From: Thuidium tamariscinum | Taxonomy: Eukaryota > Streptophyta > Bryopsida > Hypnales > Thuidiaceae | NCBI GenBank assembly: GCA_947034885.2 | Contig: OX344749.2 | Location: 932,501 to 996,500 of the forward strand | Reading direction: 5' to 3' | DNA: 64,000 bases | In this document: positions 21,373 to 34,254 of the stretch, piece by piece | Layout: each line of letters starts with the position of its first letter | How positions within the stretch are numbered: position 1 is the stretch's first letter | Notes under the pieces: model-generated | The model's database searches: none | What the model was told of the DNA's origin: nothing | What the model saw: the letters and a program-made list of their open reading frames with translations, nothing else | Program-made: the position numbers and the translations under genes

Positions 21373-24300
21373 TAATTATGCCCTTTTGACTTTACACTTA
21401 AAAAATATGTATTATTATTTAGGATGTTTTTTAATTGCCACGACTAGAAAATAAGGCTTTGTTTCATGCCATTCCAACAACTATTACAAAATTCTTTAGG
21501 ATTCTTTTGACATCCATTTCAATATCAACTTCCAAATAGTTTTTATTTGAAAAATTGAATAATATCTCCATTCCATTGGACATATTGATTTTTCTTCACA
21601 AACATTTGTTTCATTCTCTCTTGATTATTCTTTTCAAGTGGTAATGTGTTTCAAGGGAGATGTCTTCTAAGAATATATTAGATGCTAAATATTTGTAATT
21701 CTCTCACAAATTATTTCTATTAAGTTCAAAGTATTATATTTTTCTTTGGGGTTGATATTTGCATACAAAACCCTATTGCCAAAGTCTCTACAACATGAAC
21801 AAACTTAGATATTCTACATATGCCCTACATTTATCTATATAAAAAAATTAAAAAATGTCATCACTTTGGCCCATATTTTCAACATTGTTAAATTTGAACC
21901 TTTAGTCAACGTCTCTAGTAGCATAGACATTATTGAATTAAATAGCAATAGAAATGATTTTATCTTTATGTAGTTCATGAAAGCATTTGACATTCAAAAC
22001 ATGAAACTTGAAAAACTATCATTCCACTTTTTCAATTATAGGCATAACCAAAAAATATAATTATAGATGAAACAACACGTTGTGAACATCACAAAAGATC
22101 TCATATAATATGAAAAGCAATGCAAAATTTGCCGCAATTTTCTTGGCCTGACTTTCATTTCATATTTTTGGCCTTAGAGTCAATTGTAGCTTTACAATAT
22201 GGCTTCAATTTATGGCTTTAGACAATTAGACATGTCTATTTACACCTTGTACACCCAATATCTATCAATACAGAAATGCATATAAGATTAAAAATATAAA
22301 ATATTGACTACACTAGTTCCAATCTAAAAGTCACCACTAGAATTTCAAAAAAATGTATATTTTTGTATTTGAATTTTTGGAAAATTCAAAAAATTCAAAA
22401 AATAAAATAAAAGTTGTCCATTTTTGCCAATATAAAGGATCTTCTAATCAACTTATTACATATTGAGGGAAAAAGTTATATGATCCATATAATGATATTT
22501 GATAGAAAGGATTAAAAGAATATTTTGAACAAATGTACAAGATGGAAATTATGCTATTTTTAAAAACTAATTCATTTCATTCTTGTTAGTCAATTCAATG
22601 ATGTCTTGTAGTCTACGTAGGCATAATGAGGGCCATTCAATGATGAGTACAAACAATGAGCCTAGGTGTTCTTGTCCAAAATTTATTGGATGAAGAAAAC
22701 AAATCAATCAAGCTTACAATGCCCATTTCCATTAACCCCTCATTGCCTAGAGTCCAAATGTCCCTAACAACATCCTTGCTTTTCAAGCCTTATGACTCTA
22801 CATGCCTCAAAGGTATGAAAATCTCAACCATACAATCTTGTAGTGTGTATGTTGTAGATGACGAGGATCAAATTTGGAGTCATTTGATTGCATAGATTGC
22901 AAGATTATAATGTTTTACAATCGTTTCTTTTACTTTTTGAGAAAGTGCCAAGATGGCAATCACTTCAAATTTGGTGAAGCATTGCATTTCTTCATTCATT
23001 CGTCTTTTGGACTTAAAAACACTTTCCCATCATGTTTATACACTTTTTCATCTCAATTTGGTGACTTCATCCATATTTTGAAGAAAACTTGAAAAAATTT
23101 GGTGAGAAAAGATTACTTTTATTTGGAAAAAAAAAAGACATTTATTTTGAAATGGTGCAATTTGGCCCTATGGTCCCAAAAAAAGGGTTGATGTTTTAAT
23201 GCTGAAAGAAGATGCTAAAATTTTCCTAAAAACACATTTGGAGGTGAAATTTGATTTCAAAACCTACTCAAATGAAAAAAATTTAACCTCCAAAATGATT
23301 TGAAATCAACATAAGAAGACATGGGTGAAAGAATTTCATTCAATTGACTCATTGTTTTTGCAAAATGACTTTGAAATTTCAAAAAATAACAAAAAGAGGT
23401 GCAAAGAACACATCTATGATTGAATCTCCTTCTAAAATGCTTCTTAATTTTTACTCACAACTTCTTGGATTGATGTGAAATTATAGCCACAAAAATGAGA
23501 TTAGAATATGCAACATTAAAAATAAAAAGATTATTAGAAATTGACACTATATGAAGAAGAAAAAAGCCACCAAAGTTCACTGCAATCCTAAAATGTTTGG
23601 TTTTTGAACTTAAAAATGCTCCTAAACATTCAAAACAACTTGGATTGCCATAAAAATTTGACCCCAATAACTAGACTTCTAGAAAAACATAACCCAACAG
23701 TTTTTATTGAAAACAAACATTGGATTAAGGAGATGCAAATGCCTAAAGTTGCAGCCATCAATTGCACTTTGGTGAATTCAAGTTGAACCTATGAACTTTG
23801 ATTGGCTTCCAAAACATTTGTACATCTTGGATTGATTTAAAGATTTTACCACACAAACTAGCCATCAGAAGGGATTTGAGAGGTTCCAAGGGCCATTTTA
23901 GGGTCTATTTCCAAAATTGTCGGGGAACTATTGGAGTACTGGCTATTGTTAGTCGACAATCAACCAAAAGAAAATTAGGTTCCTGAAATATGAAAAAAAT
24001 TCCAAATTTTTTTTCAAAAGACAAAACAACATAATGATGTGGCAGTCACTCGACTACGTAGGATTCTTGTGAAATTGCATTCTCGCGGCAGATTATGAGT
24101 TTTCAAACTGTGGGAACTCACAATCTCTCAGAGGCCTCAAATCCCTCCTAATGCTAGTATGCAAAAAATTTCCTATAAGTTTTGATGAATTCAAACATTG
24201 ATCGCAAAAGTTAAAATCTTTTGAATTGGCCTACCAATCTATGTGAGGACACTTTTCATCCCCTGAGGCAATGAAGGGGTAACCTCCCTTGTCCTCAATT

Positions 24301-25041
24301 CATCTCCTTGATGAATTGTAATTGTCATACATTTGAAGGCAGTGAAGTCTACTCATTATTTTGTAGGTATAAATATCATTATTCTAAAGTTGAAGGGCTT
24401 GAAGACTCTCCCTAGCAAGCTTTAGTCAACGTTGAAGCGTTCCAATGTCCAATTTTTAAAAATGTATTATTTAAAAATCTAATTTAATTACAGCTTGGAT
24501 GAAAATCCTTCTAATTTTTAGAGATACTTTATGAAGTTTTTGTTCTATCCAAAGGTTGGATTTGGTGTTACAAGAGTACATAATTAGAAATGTGGAAGTA
24601 TGTCAAGGTTTTGACCAAGCCAAAATTGCATTGAGTCTAGTTCAAAACTAGATTTGCAAAAATGAGGTTATAGAATCAAAGAGTACAAATTTTTTAAGAG
24701 ATCACCACATGAAGAGCACCTCCTTTCAAACCCATTCCAACAAAAGTTACTCAAAAAATGACAACATTTTGCTTTGAATTGAATTTAGAAGGAATTTTAA
24801 ATTCTCACTTTCAAAATTGATTGGAAAAGTATTGTTGATAGTATAGGTGAATCTTACGATATGGATAGAAACTATAACTTATAGTTGGATAGAATCCACA
24901 ACTTTTTTTGCATCTCAATTACAAAACATTCTTCTAAATAATACTTTATAATGATTCTTCCAAAATTATCAATTCTAGAGATGAATCTACATGCGTAGGG
25001 ATTATTGGTGTCCCTTGTCATTGTTATTATTATTATTTTTT
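21373..25041. other. AT-rich intergenic region without genes
   Basis: No frame over 80 codons shows a recognisable motif. Frames at 22656-22895 and 22874-23092 have AT-driven composition. A slightly GC-richer patch lies near 24040-24320 but has no open frame. Confidence 0.5.
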
Positions 25042-25500
25042 CACTACAAGAAAGGTGGCCTTAATCAACATAAGAGGATATAATTTTTGTTGAATTTGAA
25101 AAAAATAAAATTTTGTCTGTTGATCCGGCAATCTTGCAAACAACTTTGGGTAGAATTTCAAACCTCATTTTGGCATAATAAAAGAACTTTGAGCAAAAAG
25201 CAAGATGGAAAAAAACAAATCAAGCATCATCTCCAAATTTTTTTTTGACATTTCAAGTCTTCAATCAAACGTTATACACAAGTTTCAAAGAAGGGTTGGA
25301 AATAACAACTTTTTTGACAATTTAAAGGTTCTTCTCTACAATTTGTCTATAACTTTTGATTGGAGATTCAAATTGTCAAACGGAATTTGGAGATCCAACC
25401 TAGTGTGATTTTACCCATTTCATTAGTTCAATTTTTTTGAGAAGAATTATTCTACTATGCCTAAATGAGGTCTACAATTCTACTTTTAGCACAATTTTCT
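25042..25500. mobile_element. CACTA-type left-end fragment
   Basis: Begins CACTACAAGAAAGG, followed by repeated ATCAACA/TGTTGA words like those under the ends of the complete CACTA-type elements in this window. It then has the CTATAACTTTTGATTGGAG module found in 38981-40054. No matching right end was found, so the element is truncated. Confidence 0.5.
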
Positions 25501-26262
25501 AGTCATAACTTGACTATGAGCTGTTGATCTCCTACTCAATATTCATCCTCTTTTATGTATCCTATAGGTTTTGTTCTATCTTTGACCATCCTTCTTGTAT
25601 AAAGGGTTTGTCACTTGCCTTTACTTAACACTACTCCATGAGGCACTCAAACCTAATTCTATATAAGTCATTGCACTAATCAAAATTTAGTACTAAATGA
25701 AGTAAAAATAAATATCAAATAAATTTTTTAATCTAGTTTTATAAATTTGTCCATGTGGTGGCTTTGTACATATGGTAGCCCTCTCCTTTTGCCTATGTCA
25801 CAATCTATGAATTTTGAACCCGGGGAGATTACTCGCGATTTCTAGAAAACTATGAGAGTTAAAAGATAGGGTCTATTTAATTCAAAGGGGATAAATTTTA
25901 TATATATGTGGGACTACTATAGGGTTCTTGAAATGTCACATATCCTATTATATATAAATTAGGCTATGTATAAACATCATTTAATAGGAATTTTTATTAA
26001 TAAATTAGCCTTTACAAATAGGGTTCATATGAAAAGTTTGTAGTATAATGAATATAGATGTAAACAAATTTTTTTAATTGAATGATAAAACTTACACAAT
26101 TTAGTAAATCTAAGGATGTTTTCTAGGAGATTTGTTGTTATCATCAAATAATTCTAGTTTGTACATACAAATCTTTCCTTAAGTATACCAATTATGTAAC
26201 AACATGTAAGAATTTACTGTTCCAAGACAAAAGAATTGAACTGTAAATTTACAATGAGGTTG
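25501..26262. other. AT-rich spacer without genes
   Basis: Nothing recognised. Bases 25815-25960 are slightly less AT-rich but have no coding frame. Confidence 0.5.
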
Positions 26263-26266
26263 TACT

Positions 26267-26999
26267 GGGTCATTGCAAGAAAGATCGACCGATTTATGTA
26301 GCGTTTTCCACAGTACCGCTGAAATTTTCGGGAGTACTATATAATTAGAAAAAAAAAAAATTTTAAATGTAAAAAAAATGTTTTAGGTATATACCTCTAA
26401 GAAGAAGGTACTCTAGGAAGGAAAAGTTTAGGAAAATTCTCTAAGTAGGAGAACTACAAAAGTGCAAATTTTCATGAAAATAGCTACTTTGACATTTTAA
26501 TTTGTAAAAAATAGGAAAAAGAATTTAAAAAAAAAATAAAAGTTGGCAATTTGGGATAAATTTATGATGAAGAGATTTAACCAAAAGAATGATCTCAAAA
26601 CCATCTCAAATGTTCAAAAGTATGCGTGCAAGGGAGGCCTGTTTGCGCATATGTAGAGGAAAGAGAATAATGATTTTTAAGATTTCCTTTGGTAGAAACA
26701 TGCCTACCTAGTATGGAAATAGGCCACAGAAATTTCAGCTTTAGATCATTAATTTTGGATGCTTCCCAGTACTAAAAACCCCTAAACCACAAAGTGTGAC
26801 AAATTAGCTTAATTGAAATTTAATTATAAAATGATTTTTTAAAATTTCTGAAAAATAAGGAATTTGATTTTTGTCATGTCATAAATCTTTAGTCAAAATT
26901 TCAAGTTAATATGGTTCATACTTGAAAAGTTATAATCAATAACAACTCCGTCATTCAAAGTGTGACACAAAATAGTACCGGTCTTTCTTGCAATCACCC
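26267..26999. mobile_element. GGGTSATTGCAAGAAA-family transposon, 733 bp, TSD TACT
   Basis: TACT (26263-26266), then GGGTCATTGCAAGAAAG; the right end is CTTTCTTGCAATCACCC followed by TACT (27000-27003). The interior aligns with 42850-43597, 51280-52017 and 56431-57177: GGGAGTACTAT near the left end, CTAAGTAGGAGAACTA in the middle, AAGTGTGACACAAAATAGTA near the right. No protein is encoded. Confidence 0.9.
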
Positions 27000-27003
27000 T
27001 ACT

Positions 27004-27689
27004 ATGGAGATTTGTGTTCACACAAAGTACCCATTAAGAAATTGGTATAGGATGTGCAACATTTGCATGGAATCTTTTCTATACTTTGACACTACAAACT
27101 CTAGATTTGCCTCAACTACTTGAACAAATACTTGTAAATGTTTAGAATCATCTTCTTTTTCCTAGTGTTTAATAAACACTTTTTTATTTTTTGGTTCTAA
27201 ATTCAAAACCATTGTAAATGCATATGTAAAAATAAAATATATAGTCTCTATATTTCAGTAGAGGTCATATTCTTGAGTTAATCTACAATGTTTTTAGAGT
27301 GTCAATTTCTCATGTAATTCATGTTATATTGCTAGTATTGGTGTTTTTCTTAGTTTTAGTATCATAACTATATTTAATGTTTCCATGATGTTTATTATTT
27401 ACCACATTAGGTTGTTTAGAATACATGGCATAGAATTTAGAATATTTAAAACTATTGTTGCATTTTATATTTTTATTTGTTATTTGAAATTGTACTACAA
27501 TACAAGTAGTGCATATATTAAAAAAATAGTGTATATGTAAGACACTACTTTTATAGTGTGTTGTAAATGGATATGAAAAAATTAGACATATAAATTTTGT
27601 ATATAAGATAGCCTAACTATAAAAACCAAATGATTGAATTTATATGTAAAAATACAATCATTTTAATTACTAAAATGAAGGTAAATAGC
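27004..27689. other. AT-rich spacer without genes
   Basis: No recognisable coding or repeat structure was seen. Confidence 0.5.
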
Positions 27690-29117
27690 CCTATGTTAAA
27701 TACCCTCTTAACTCAAGTGTATGCTTAAAATTACAAGGAGTGATCCCTGGGATTTTGAATTTCGGAATATCAAAAATTTGATCAAAAACTGGAAGAAAAT
27801 CAACAAAAATGTCTTGATTGATTGTTAGAATCAAGATGTCCGCTAACCAAGAGAAACAATCAACATACATTGGTTCATTTTCATGTTGTTTTTGACAAAG
27901 TTTTTTCATGTAGTGCTCCCACAAATCTTTGTTACCGCACATGTTGCACAACATTTAAAATTTGCACACATGCATGCATCGAATAAGGTTTGGATCAAGT
28001 ACGTGGTGGTTGAAATTAAAACCATACTAACTGTAGGAGAGTTGTTTTTTGGCTTTGGGGAATTTGCTCTAAATTGAACCCAAAATTGTAATTTGGATAG
28101 AGTGTATCATTTCCCCCTTAATTGTAATGGTACAAATTTGAGCTAGAGATGTTAGGGATCCCGTAGGAAAAGAACACACAAGGACGTCGCTTAGGGATTG
28201 AAAGATTATAAGGTTTGATCATGAGGGTGTTAAATGGATTTGAAGTCACTTTCAATCTTCTTTTCATGTGTTGAATTGAAGAATTTGGTCACCCGGGAAA
28301 ACCATTACAAGGATACAAGGCCTGACATGCATAACCCCGATCAATTTACGGCTCCTCAAAATCTACTTGGCAACTTTTTTGAATGGACTTTTAATGTGAT
28401 TTTGCCCCCAAGACCAAAGCATCTTTGAGGCCCATTTCTAGGAGCCCTCAAGAACATGGGAAGTCAGGGGTTAGGATAGACACCCTTGCACAAAAATCTT
28501 GAGCACAAAAATCATGATCAATGACTTTCACAGTTAGATTTAGTGATGCTGATACCAGACTTCACCAAGAACCTTTCAAAAATGCTAAGTGCTAAAACTA
28601 GCAATTGGTTAGGTTTTATTTAATTTGGAAGTGTGTGTTGTGGACAAAACTCACTATGCACACAGAGAGACACGGGATTGAGAACCACCCCCGCCAAATG
28701 GGAGACAAATAGACGATGACTGTGAGGGGGGACAGACTCGACCCTAGGACCTGTCGATCAATGCTCCACTCGCCTACCGCTCATCGAGTGCTTGGTAACA
28801 TGCAGTCCTCTACTCCTTTCCAAGGTGACATCTATTCCCATAGTCCTAGGTGCCTACAGAGGGCCTCCGCTTCGTACTTAACTCAAAGCGCGCTTCCTCA
28901 ACTCTTGACCCGAGGACGTCAACAATCGGGTTCCTTGCGCATGACTGTAGGGCACCAAGCACCAAAACATGCTTGGAGGGGCTACATGCGTTTGTTTCAA
29001 CTCGAAGTAGCTGAGTTACTTTGTTTTAGAAAATCAAGCATCCAAGAAAACTACCAATCATTAGAACTTTATTTGGACAAATTTTGATGGAGCAAATATG
29101 CATGAGAGATTGCCATG
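27690..29117. repeat. Composite repeat unit (A+B), copy 1
   Basis: Part A (to about 28650) matches 40055-41165 and 41985-42169 plus 44786-46295. Part B (28660 on) matches 41165-41965 and 46300-47110. Part A includes a minus-strand frame (27954-27691, 87 aa, MLCNMCGNKDLWEHYMKKLC...) whose translation is still recognisable in the other two copies despite stops, hinting at a former transposon protein with a Cys/His cluster. Part B is GC-richer and contains a tRNA-like segment. From 29117 this copy departs from the others through a local inversion. Confidence 0.75.
28660..28800 (-). repeat. tRNA-related (SINE-like) segment in part B
   Basis: Read on the minus strand there is an A-box-like TAGGCGAGTGGAGC and, about 34 bp downstream, a B-box-like GGGTCGAGTC. 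The same pair occurs in the two other copies (minus strand, near 41330-41260 and 46440-46370); the 41.3-kb copy has GGGTCGAATG. The spacing is shorter than in a true tRNA. This could be a decayed SINE head or chance similarity. Confidence 0.4.
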
Positions 29118-29345
29118 GCCGTACTTTTATATAATTCCCATGAATTGCGATCAGCTATAATAACTTATGTCTGCAAAGTGATCGATGATGGGGGTTGAGT
29201 ACGATTGCAAGGCAAGGCCCACTCTTTCCTCAATTGTCTTCGTAGTTTCAATGCTTGGTATCTTGTACTCGGAGTAGGTGAAATCCATCATTTGTGGGGC
29301 ATGATCATAAGTGCTTAGTGTAGGGTGGGCTTCAATTCTAGACAA
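29118..29345 (-). pseudogene. Exon-like frame of unknown origin at an inversion junction
   Basis: The minus-strand frame 29345-29151 (64 aa) has unusually protein-like composition for this region: MMDFTYSEYKIPSIETTK, then IEERVGLALQSYSTPIIDHF. It runs into the ATCACTTTGCAGAC sequence found in part B of the other two copies, but there in the opposite orientation. An AG lies just before the start of the reading (ATTGTCTAG on the minus strand), so it could be a captured exon. I do not recognise the protein. Confidence 0.3.
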
Positions 29346-29751
29346 TTGGGCTTTGCGATGGCTCCAACTCGACCAACCTAGGACGGAACCAAAATTGTAC
29401 AGCTAGGAGGGGGGTGGGGGAGACGCACAGGAGATCGATGACCCAGAAGCTAGCACGGGGCTCGGACAATATGAAGCTCAGTGGGAATCCAAGGCGAGAA
29501 ACGAAGCCCGCTCGCACGTTTTGAGGAGAGGGAGAGCTAACCTTGGGACTTAACCTCTTAGGAACCATGCAGAGGTTACGGTGTTCACCTCTTGATCGGC
29601 GTACACATCAACAGTAGCCCGTCACACACATAAATGTAAAGTGAATTTTTATTGGCCACATCCAACAACGTGTAAATCCATTCTAAAGGTTCCTCGACCG
29701 AGGTGGTGAACTAGTGTTGGCTTCCAGAGCCTCGCCTCAATAGAAGACGAG
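29346..29751. other. GC-richer unique segment
   Basis: Contains G-rich GGAGGGGGGTGGGGGAG near 29405. No convincing gene. It may be the upstream part of the captured sequence described at 29118-29345 or the remains of a displaced gene. Confidence 0.4.
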
Positions 29752-32744
29752 CATTATAAGAAACTCATGTTTTAGGTGATGGATTTAGTTTAGGTGACAT
29801 CACTACTAGAAAAATCGATGTCTGTTCTAGCAGAGATGTTAGTATATTTTCTTTCTACGAAAAGAGTTGGTTAGGACAGCTTGATTCTGACACTTTTTAG
29901 CATAGTTCTGTTAATTATGCCATGTAGGATGAATGTCTTCATGAATGTGCCACATCAAATTTAAACAACTGCCATGTCATCAAAAATTATTTTTATTTTA
30001 TTAACAAAAAATTTGCCACATGGACTACCACATAGGAAAAATATGCCACATTAATTAAATTTTAATTAATCAAACTTTAATTTATCTAAATTTAATTATT
30101 TAAATTAACTATAATTTATTAAAGTTCCCAATATAGATTCTATTCTTCAAATGAAATGGGTCAAAATTACAACACCACATTCCAAATGATACAATAGAGA
30201 GGGAAAGTGATCTTTGAAAGACACTTACTTTGGTGCTTCAATCCCGGCTTCAATAGAGGAGAAGACAAACTCTTTATACAAGTGGGATGGTAGGAGGTTG
30301 AGCAAACCATATGGGATGTGATTTTAGAATGAGTAGGAGTTCAACCACTTGTAGTTAAGTCAAAAACTAGAAAACATACCCTAAGTAAAATTTCAGACCT
30401 CATTTAGACATAGTAGAATGATTTTTTTCAAAAAAATTTGTACTAAAAAAATGTGGTGAATCAATTCAACTTTCATCTCCAAAAATCCATTTGGAATTTG
30501 GAGCCTCCAATCAAAAGTTATGGACAAATTTCAGAGAGGATGTTTGAAATTGTCAAAGAATTTTTTTTCCAATTGCTCTTTGAAATTTGTTCATAATTTT
30601 TCATACATAGGAGGTTAAATTGATATTGAAGTCTAGTTTTAGTGGTAGAATTTTCAATTTTTAGTAACATGTTTGGAAAATTCGACAATCATTTTTCTAA
30701 AGCTTGTTTGGCCAAAGTTAGTTTAATTCATTTTCTCCTTTGTTGTAAGTTTGATTTTTATGAAACTTGTTGGATTTAATAGATACTGAGGTCTAGTTTC
30801 AGTGGTAAAATTTTCAATTTTTTATAACATGTTTGGAGAATCTGACAACCAATTTTCTAGAAGTAGTTTGGTCCAAATTTGGAATTAAATAGTTTCATTA
30901 TTAAATAGTTTTAATCTAAAAGTTTGAATAGATCAAATATTTAATTTTGAATGTTTCATATTCAAAAATTTGAATATTTGAAAATTTACATTTTAAATAG
31001 TTCAAATTTTAGATTTTTTTATTTTTATTTATCAGTGTCCCCTCAAAAGACAAAATGGATTTCAAGCAAGTTTGTATGACTTCAATTTATGGTGAAACTT
31101 TGACACATAACAAAAATCTTATTATATTTTTATAATTATAATTTTTATTTAAAGTAGTGCTTGGGAGCAAAAAATATGCCACAATAAGCTCAAAACTAAA
31201 CTTGGTAGACAATACAAACAATCCCACAAATTGTCAAAATAAAATTGGTTATTTTTCACTCAAACATTGTGTTCTGTGTATATGTGAAGCTTTGAGTCTC
31301 TCTAATTGTACTAGTGTTGAAAAAGTTATAAAGATTCTTAATTTATATGTATTTAAGTATTTTAGTGATAAAATAACCTATAGGATTCATGTATTGATGT
31401 AATCTTCTTTTAAATCAAAATTTTATTTTGAGGTTAAACTTATTTGCTAGAATACCTAGAATATTTAGCATATGATCTTAGACAAGTGAAGTGGCCAATC
31501 CTATGAATTGATTAAAAGAAAATATATTTTTGGCTTATTAGATGAGTGCACCAAAAATTATAATATTCAATGTTTCAGTAGAGAAATATTTTTGACAATT
31601 TAAGGCTTGAAGAGCTCATATTCAAATAATTGAAATTTTGAAATTGAATTATAAATGGCACAAAAACTTAACTTTTTTGATTCAAAACTTAGAATTAGAA
31701 TTAAATTAGAATTAGAACAAAAATATTTCAAAATATAAGTTAGAAATTCAATGAACTTGTAAGTTTGAACTCTAATCAAACTATGTATTATATTGAATAA
31801 AAATTGCACTAGAATTAGGACTCGGATTTTCATCAAATTTGAATTAATCAAACTAATGTGAATCAAAGTTTGAATTTTCATTAAGTTATTTGAATCAAAA
31901 TTTGAGTTAGAGCTAAATTTGATAAATTTTTTGATAAAATTTTTAATTTGAATCAGAATTATAGAATTTCATTGGAATTCAAATCAAAATTGAATTTAAA
32001 TTATATTTGATAAAAATTCGAGATCGGAATTCATACTTTTTGAAAGATTCCAAATGATTTCAAAAGATTTTGGAAAATTAAATTTTTTTTAAAGATTTGA
32101 ATAGATTCAAATAAATTTGAAAAGATTTCAATATATTTTAAAAATTTTACTGGATTTTAAAAAAGATTCTAGTAATAAAATTTAAATAGATGATTTGAAG
32201 ATTTCTAAAAGATTTTGAAAGATTTCTAAAGTATTTTAAAAGTTTTTTGAAGGATTCAAAAGATTCTAATAGATTCCAAAAAGATTTTTGAAAGATTCTA
32301 AATCTTCTAAAAAATTACTTTAATTTTGGTTGGAATCTTTATTATTTGATAATTGTACATTTCAAATTAATAGAAATCAACAATTTTAGGCAATCTATGT
32401 TCATTAAACTCAACATTTTTAGTTTATTGATCATTGATTTGTTTCAAATCAACAAAAATCTATCTTGATTACACTATCTATGCTGATTGTCCAGACAAAA
32501 TGGACAAATTAGCCATTTCAACATAAATAATTGTTGAAATCAACAGTAATCAACTCAATCTATGCAAAAACAGGCCCCATTTTCTAGTAGTGCATCTAAT
32601 GTAGCAACTCATGTTTTTATGTCAGCAATGATGTCTGCCATAACATTAAGATGTTATGGCGGACATCATTGTTGACATAAAAACATGAGTTACTACATTG
32701 GATGTCACCTAAAATCCATCACTTAAAACATGAGCTTCTGTTGG
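29752..32744. mobile_element. Foldback MITE (CATTATAAGAAAC end) split by a CACTA-type element
   Basis: Left piece 29752-29800 and right piece 32593 to about 32744 together match the intact 196-bp element at 33616-33811, sharing the TTTTAGGTGAT, GGTGACATC and ATGTTATGGCGGACAT motifs. A central inverted repeat lies at 32605-32700. The 2.8-kb insertion in its left arm is listed separately. The outer duplication is not clear. Confidence 0.8.
29801..32592. mobile_element. CACTA-type non-autonomous transposon, 2792 bp, TSD CAT
   Basis: CAT (29798-29800), then CACTACTAGAAAAAT; the right end is ATTTTCTAGTAGTG, then CAT (32593-32595). A 3-bp duplication and CACTA ends match the CACTA/EnSpm group. The ends carry repeated AATCAACA words. 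About 31900-32330 is a degenerate AAAAGATTC array. Frames inside (31157-31402, 31600-31881) are AT-rich and show no transposase motif. Confidence 0.85.
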
Positions 32745-33612
32745 AATTCTTCAGCCCTTCAATCAGTTCTACAATAATACGATGCTTCGATCAAACCCTA
32801 CATTGTGATCAAATAGTAAGGAGCTTCCACACCATTGCTCCCTCGCAACGCCACCAATGAATGGTTCCAATCTGCTAACCTAAAACAACTAGATCCCTTT
32901 AAAATCCCCCATCTAGCTTCGCAATCACATTCTGCAAAATTCCCCATAAATAGTGCTGTAACACCTCTTCCCGCACTGCACCGCATTGTACCGTCAAAGA
33001 AACAAAAAATCCACCAACGGATATCACCCCTCCGGCACCCTACTATCCTATGGCAAGCGGGCGCCCGTAGTGCTGAGGAAGCGGACGCCGGGCGGAAGGT
33101 ATGCGGGTGAGGGGCTAGAGGTCCTCGGGTCGAATCCCCTCACTTGCACACCAATGATTACAATGGACAGCGGAACCCGAAGGGTAATGAAGTGCAATGA
33201 CAAATCACTCCACCTATGAGGCCCCCCTTTTTTCCAATTTTTTTAACCAAAAAATCCAAACCTAAAGAAAGAGCAAGAAATGTCCTTTTCACAAACGCCG
33301 CCAAAGAAACCCTACAAAACTTGTTCGCCAAAAACGAAAAACACGACTCCCATAATTCCTAGAGTTTCCACAGTCTACAATCGCTAAGCCTTCTAAACCT
33401 CTAAGGGAAAAAAAGAAACTCATAGAAGTACAATCCACAGAAGCGCAATTCACAAAGAGACCTAACCTACCGCACGCACTCCAGCGCCACATCCAACCTC
33501 TTCTTTTGGCACATGACCGAAACTATATGTAAGAAAAGATATCCAAATATACAATGATAAATATATGCTTGCATGCAAATGTAGCCAATTTTTTTGGGTA
33601 AGATTACAATGT
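32745..33612. other. GC-richer spacer between two MITEs
   Basis: Unique-looking sequence without a supported gene; the frames at 32798-33219 overlap on both strands. It includes the tRNA-like segment listed next. Bases 33270-33500 resemble plant leader sequence (ACGCCGCCAAAGAAACCC) but have no clear frame. Confidence 0.4.
33045..33160 (+). repeat. tRNA-like (SINE-like) segment
   Basis: B-box-like GGGTCGAATCC lies at about 33127-33137. About 57 bp upstream is an A-box-like GCTGAGGAAGCGG, a spacing compatible with a Leu/Ser-type tRNA ancestor with a long variable arm. It is followed by CCCTCACTTGCACACCA and, about 90 bp on, a T-rich tract. It does not fold into an obvious complete tRNA. Confidence 0.35.
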
Positions 33613-33615
33613 CCA

Positions 33616-33811
33616 CACTATAAGAAACTTGTGTTTTAGATGACAAATTTTAGGTGACATCCAATGATGCGACCCGTGTTTTTATGTCCTAACTAATGTC
33701 CGCCATAACATCAAGATATTAGGGCGGACGTTAGTTTGGACATAAAAACACGGGTTGTATCATTGGATGTCACCTAAAATCCGTCATCTAAAACATAGGC
33801 TTCTTAGAGTG
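33616..33811. mobile_element. CACTA-type foldback MITE, 196 bp, TSD CCA
   Basis: CCA (33613-33615), CACTATAAGAAAC at the left, CTTCTTAGAGTG at the right, then CCA (33812-33814). The two halves are inverted copies meeting at the centre near ATCAAGATATTAGGGCGGAC. It is the intact relative of 29752-32744. Confidence 0.85.
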
Positions 33812-33814
33812 CCA

Positions 33815-34250
33815 TCTAGTAAAATTTATTTCATGGATTACAACTTTGATTGATTAGATTTTTTTATTAGAAAAAATAGACTTGTAAAGGCATTTAACAC
33901 AATGTGTTTCATTGAAATTAGACATTGAATGTGGTGATTCAAAAATGCCAACAATATAGACATTGACCTTCACCAAGTTCAATTGCATTCAGTATTGCAC
34001 TTGTGGTCAATTCACAACATATTAGATCCTATTGGATTTTCTCAATATCCAAGGTATAAACACCTCATATTCCAAGTTGGCTACATGCATTTTTCCATGT
34101 TATGGCGGACATTAGTTAGGGTTTTAAATCGTCTATGCAAACCTAAAATCCAAAAAATGTAGTGATTATCATGACCCTATCTTTTTTAACAAATCACAAG
34201 GAAGGAGGGTATTCATTCATTTCTTGTATTGTGGCAAATTCTTCCTTGAG
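33815..34250. other. Spacer with a MITE fragment
   Basis: No gene. Near 34098-34120 it carries CATGTTATGGCGGACATTAG, the core of the foldback MITE family of 33616-33811, without ends. Confidence 0.5.
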
Positions 34251-34254
34251 TTCT

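Noticed and set aside
33045-33160. A functional tRNA gene
   Set aside because: Box-like motifs are present, but no complete cloverleaf with paired acceptor stem could be drawn; kept only as a SINE-like segment.
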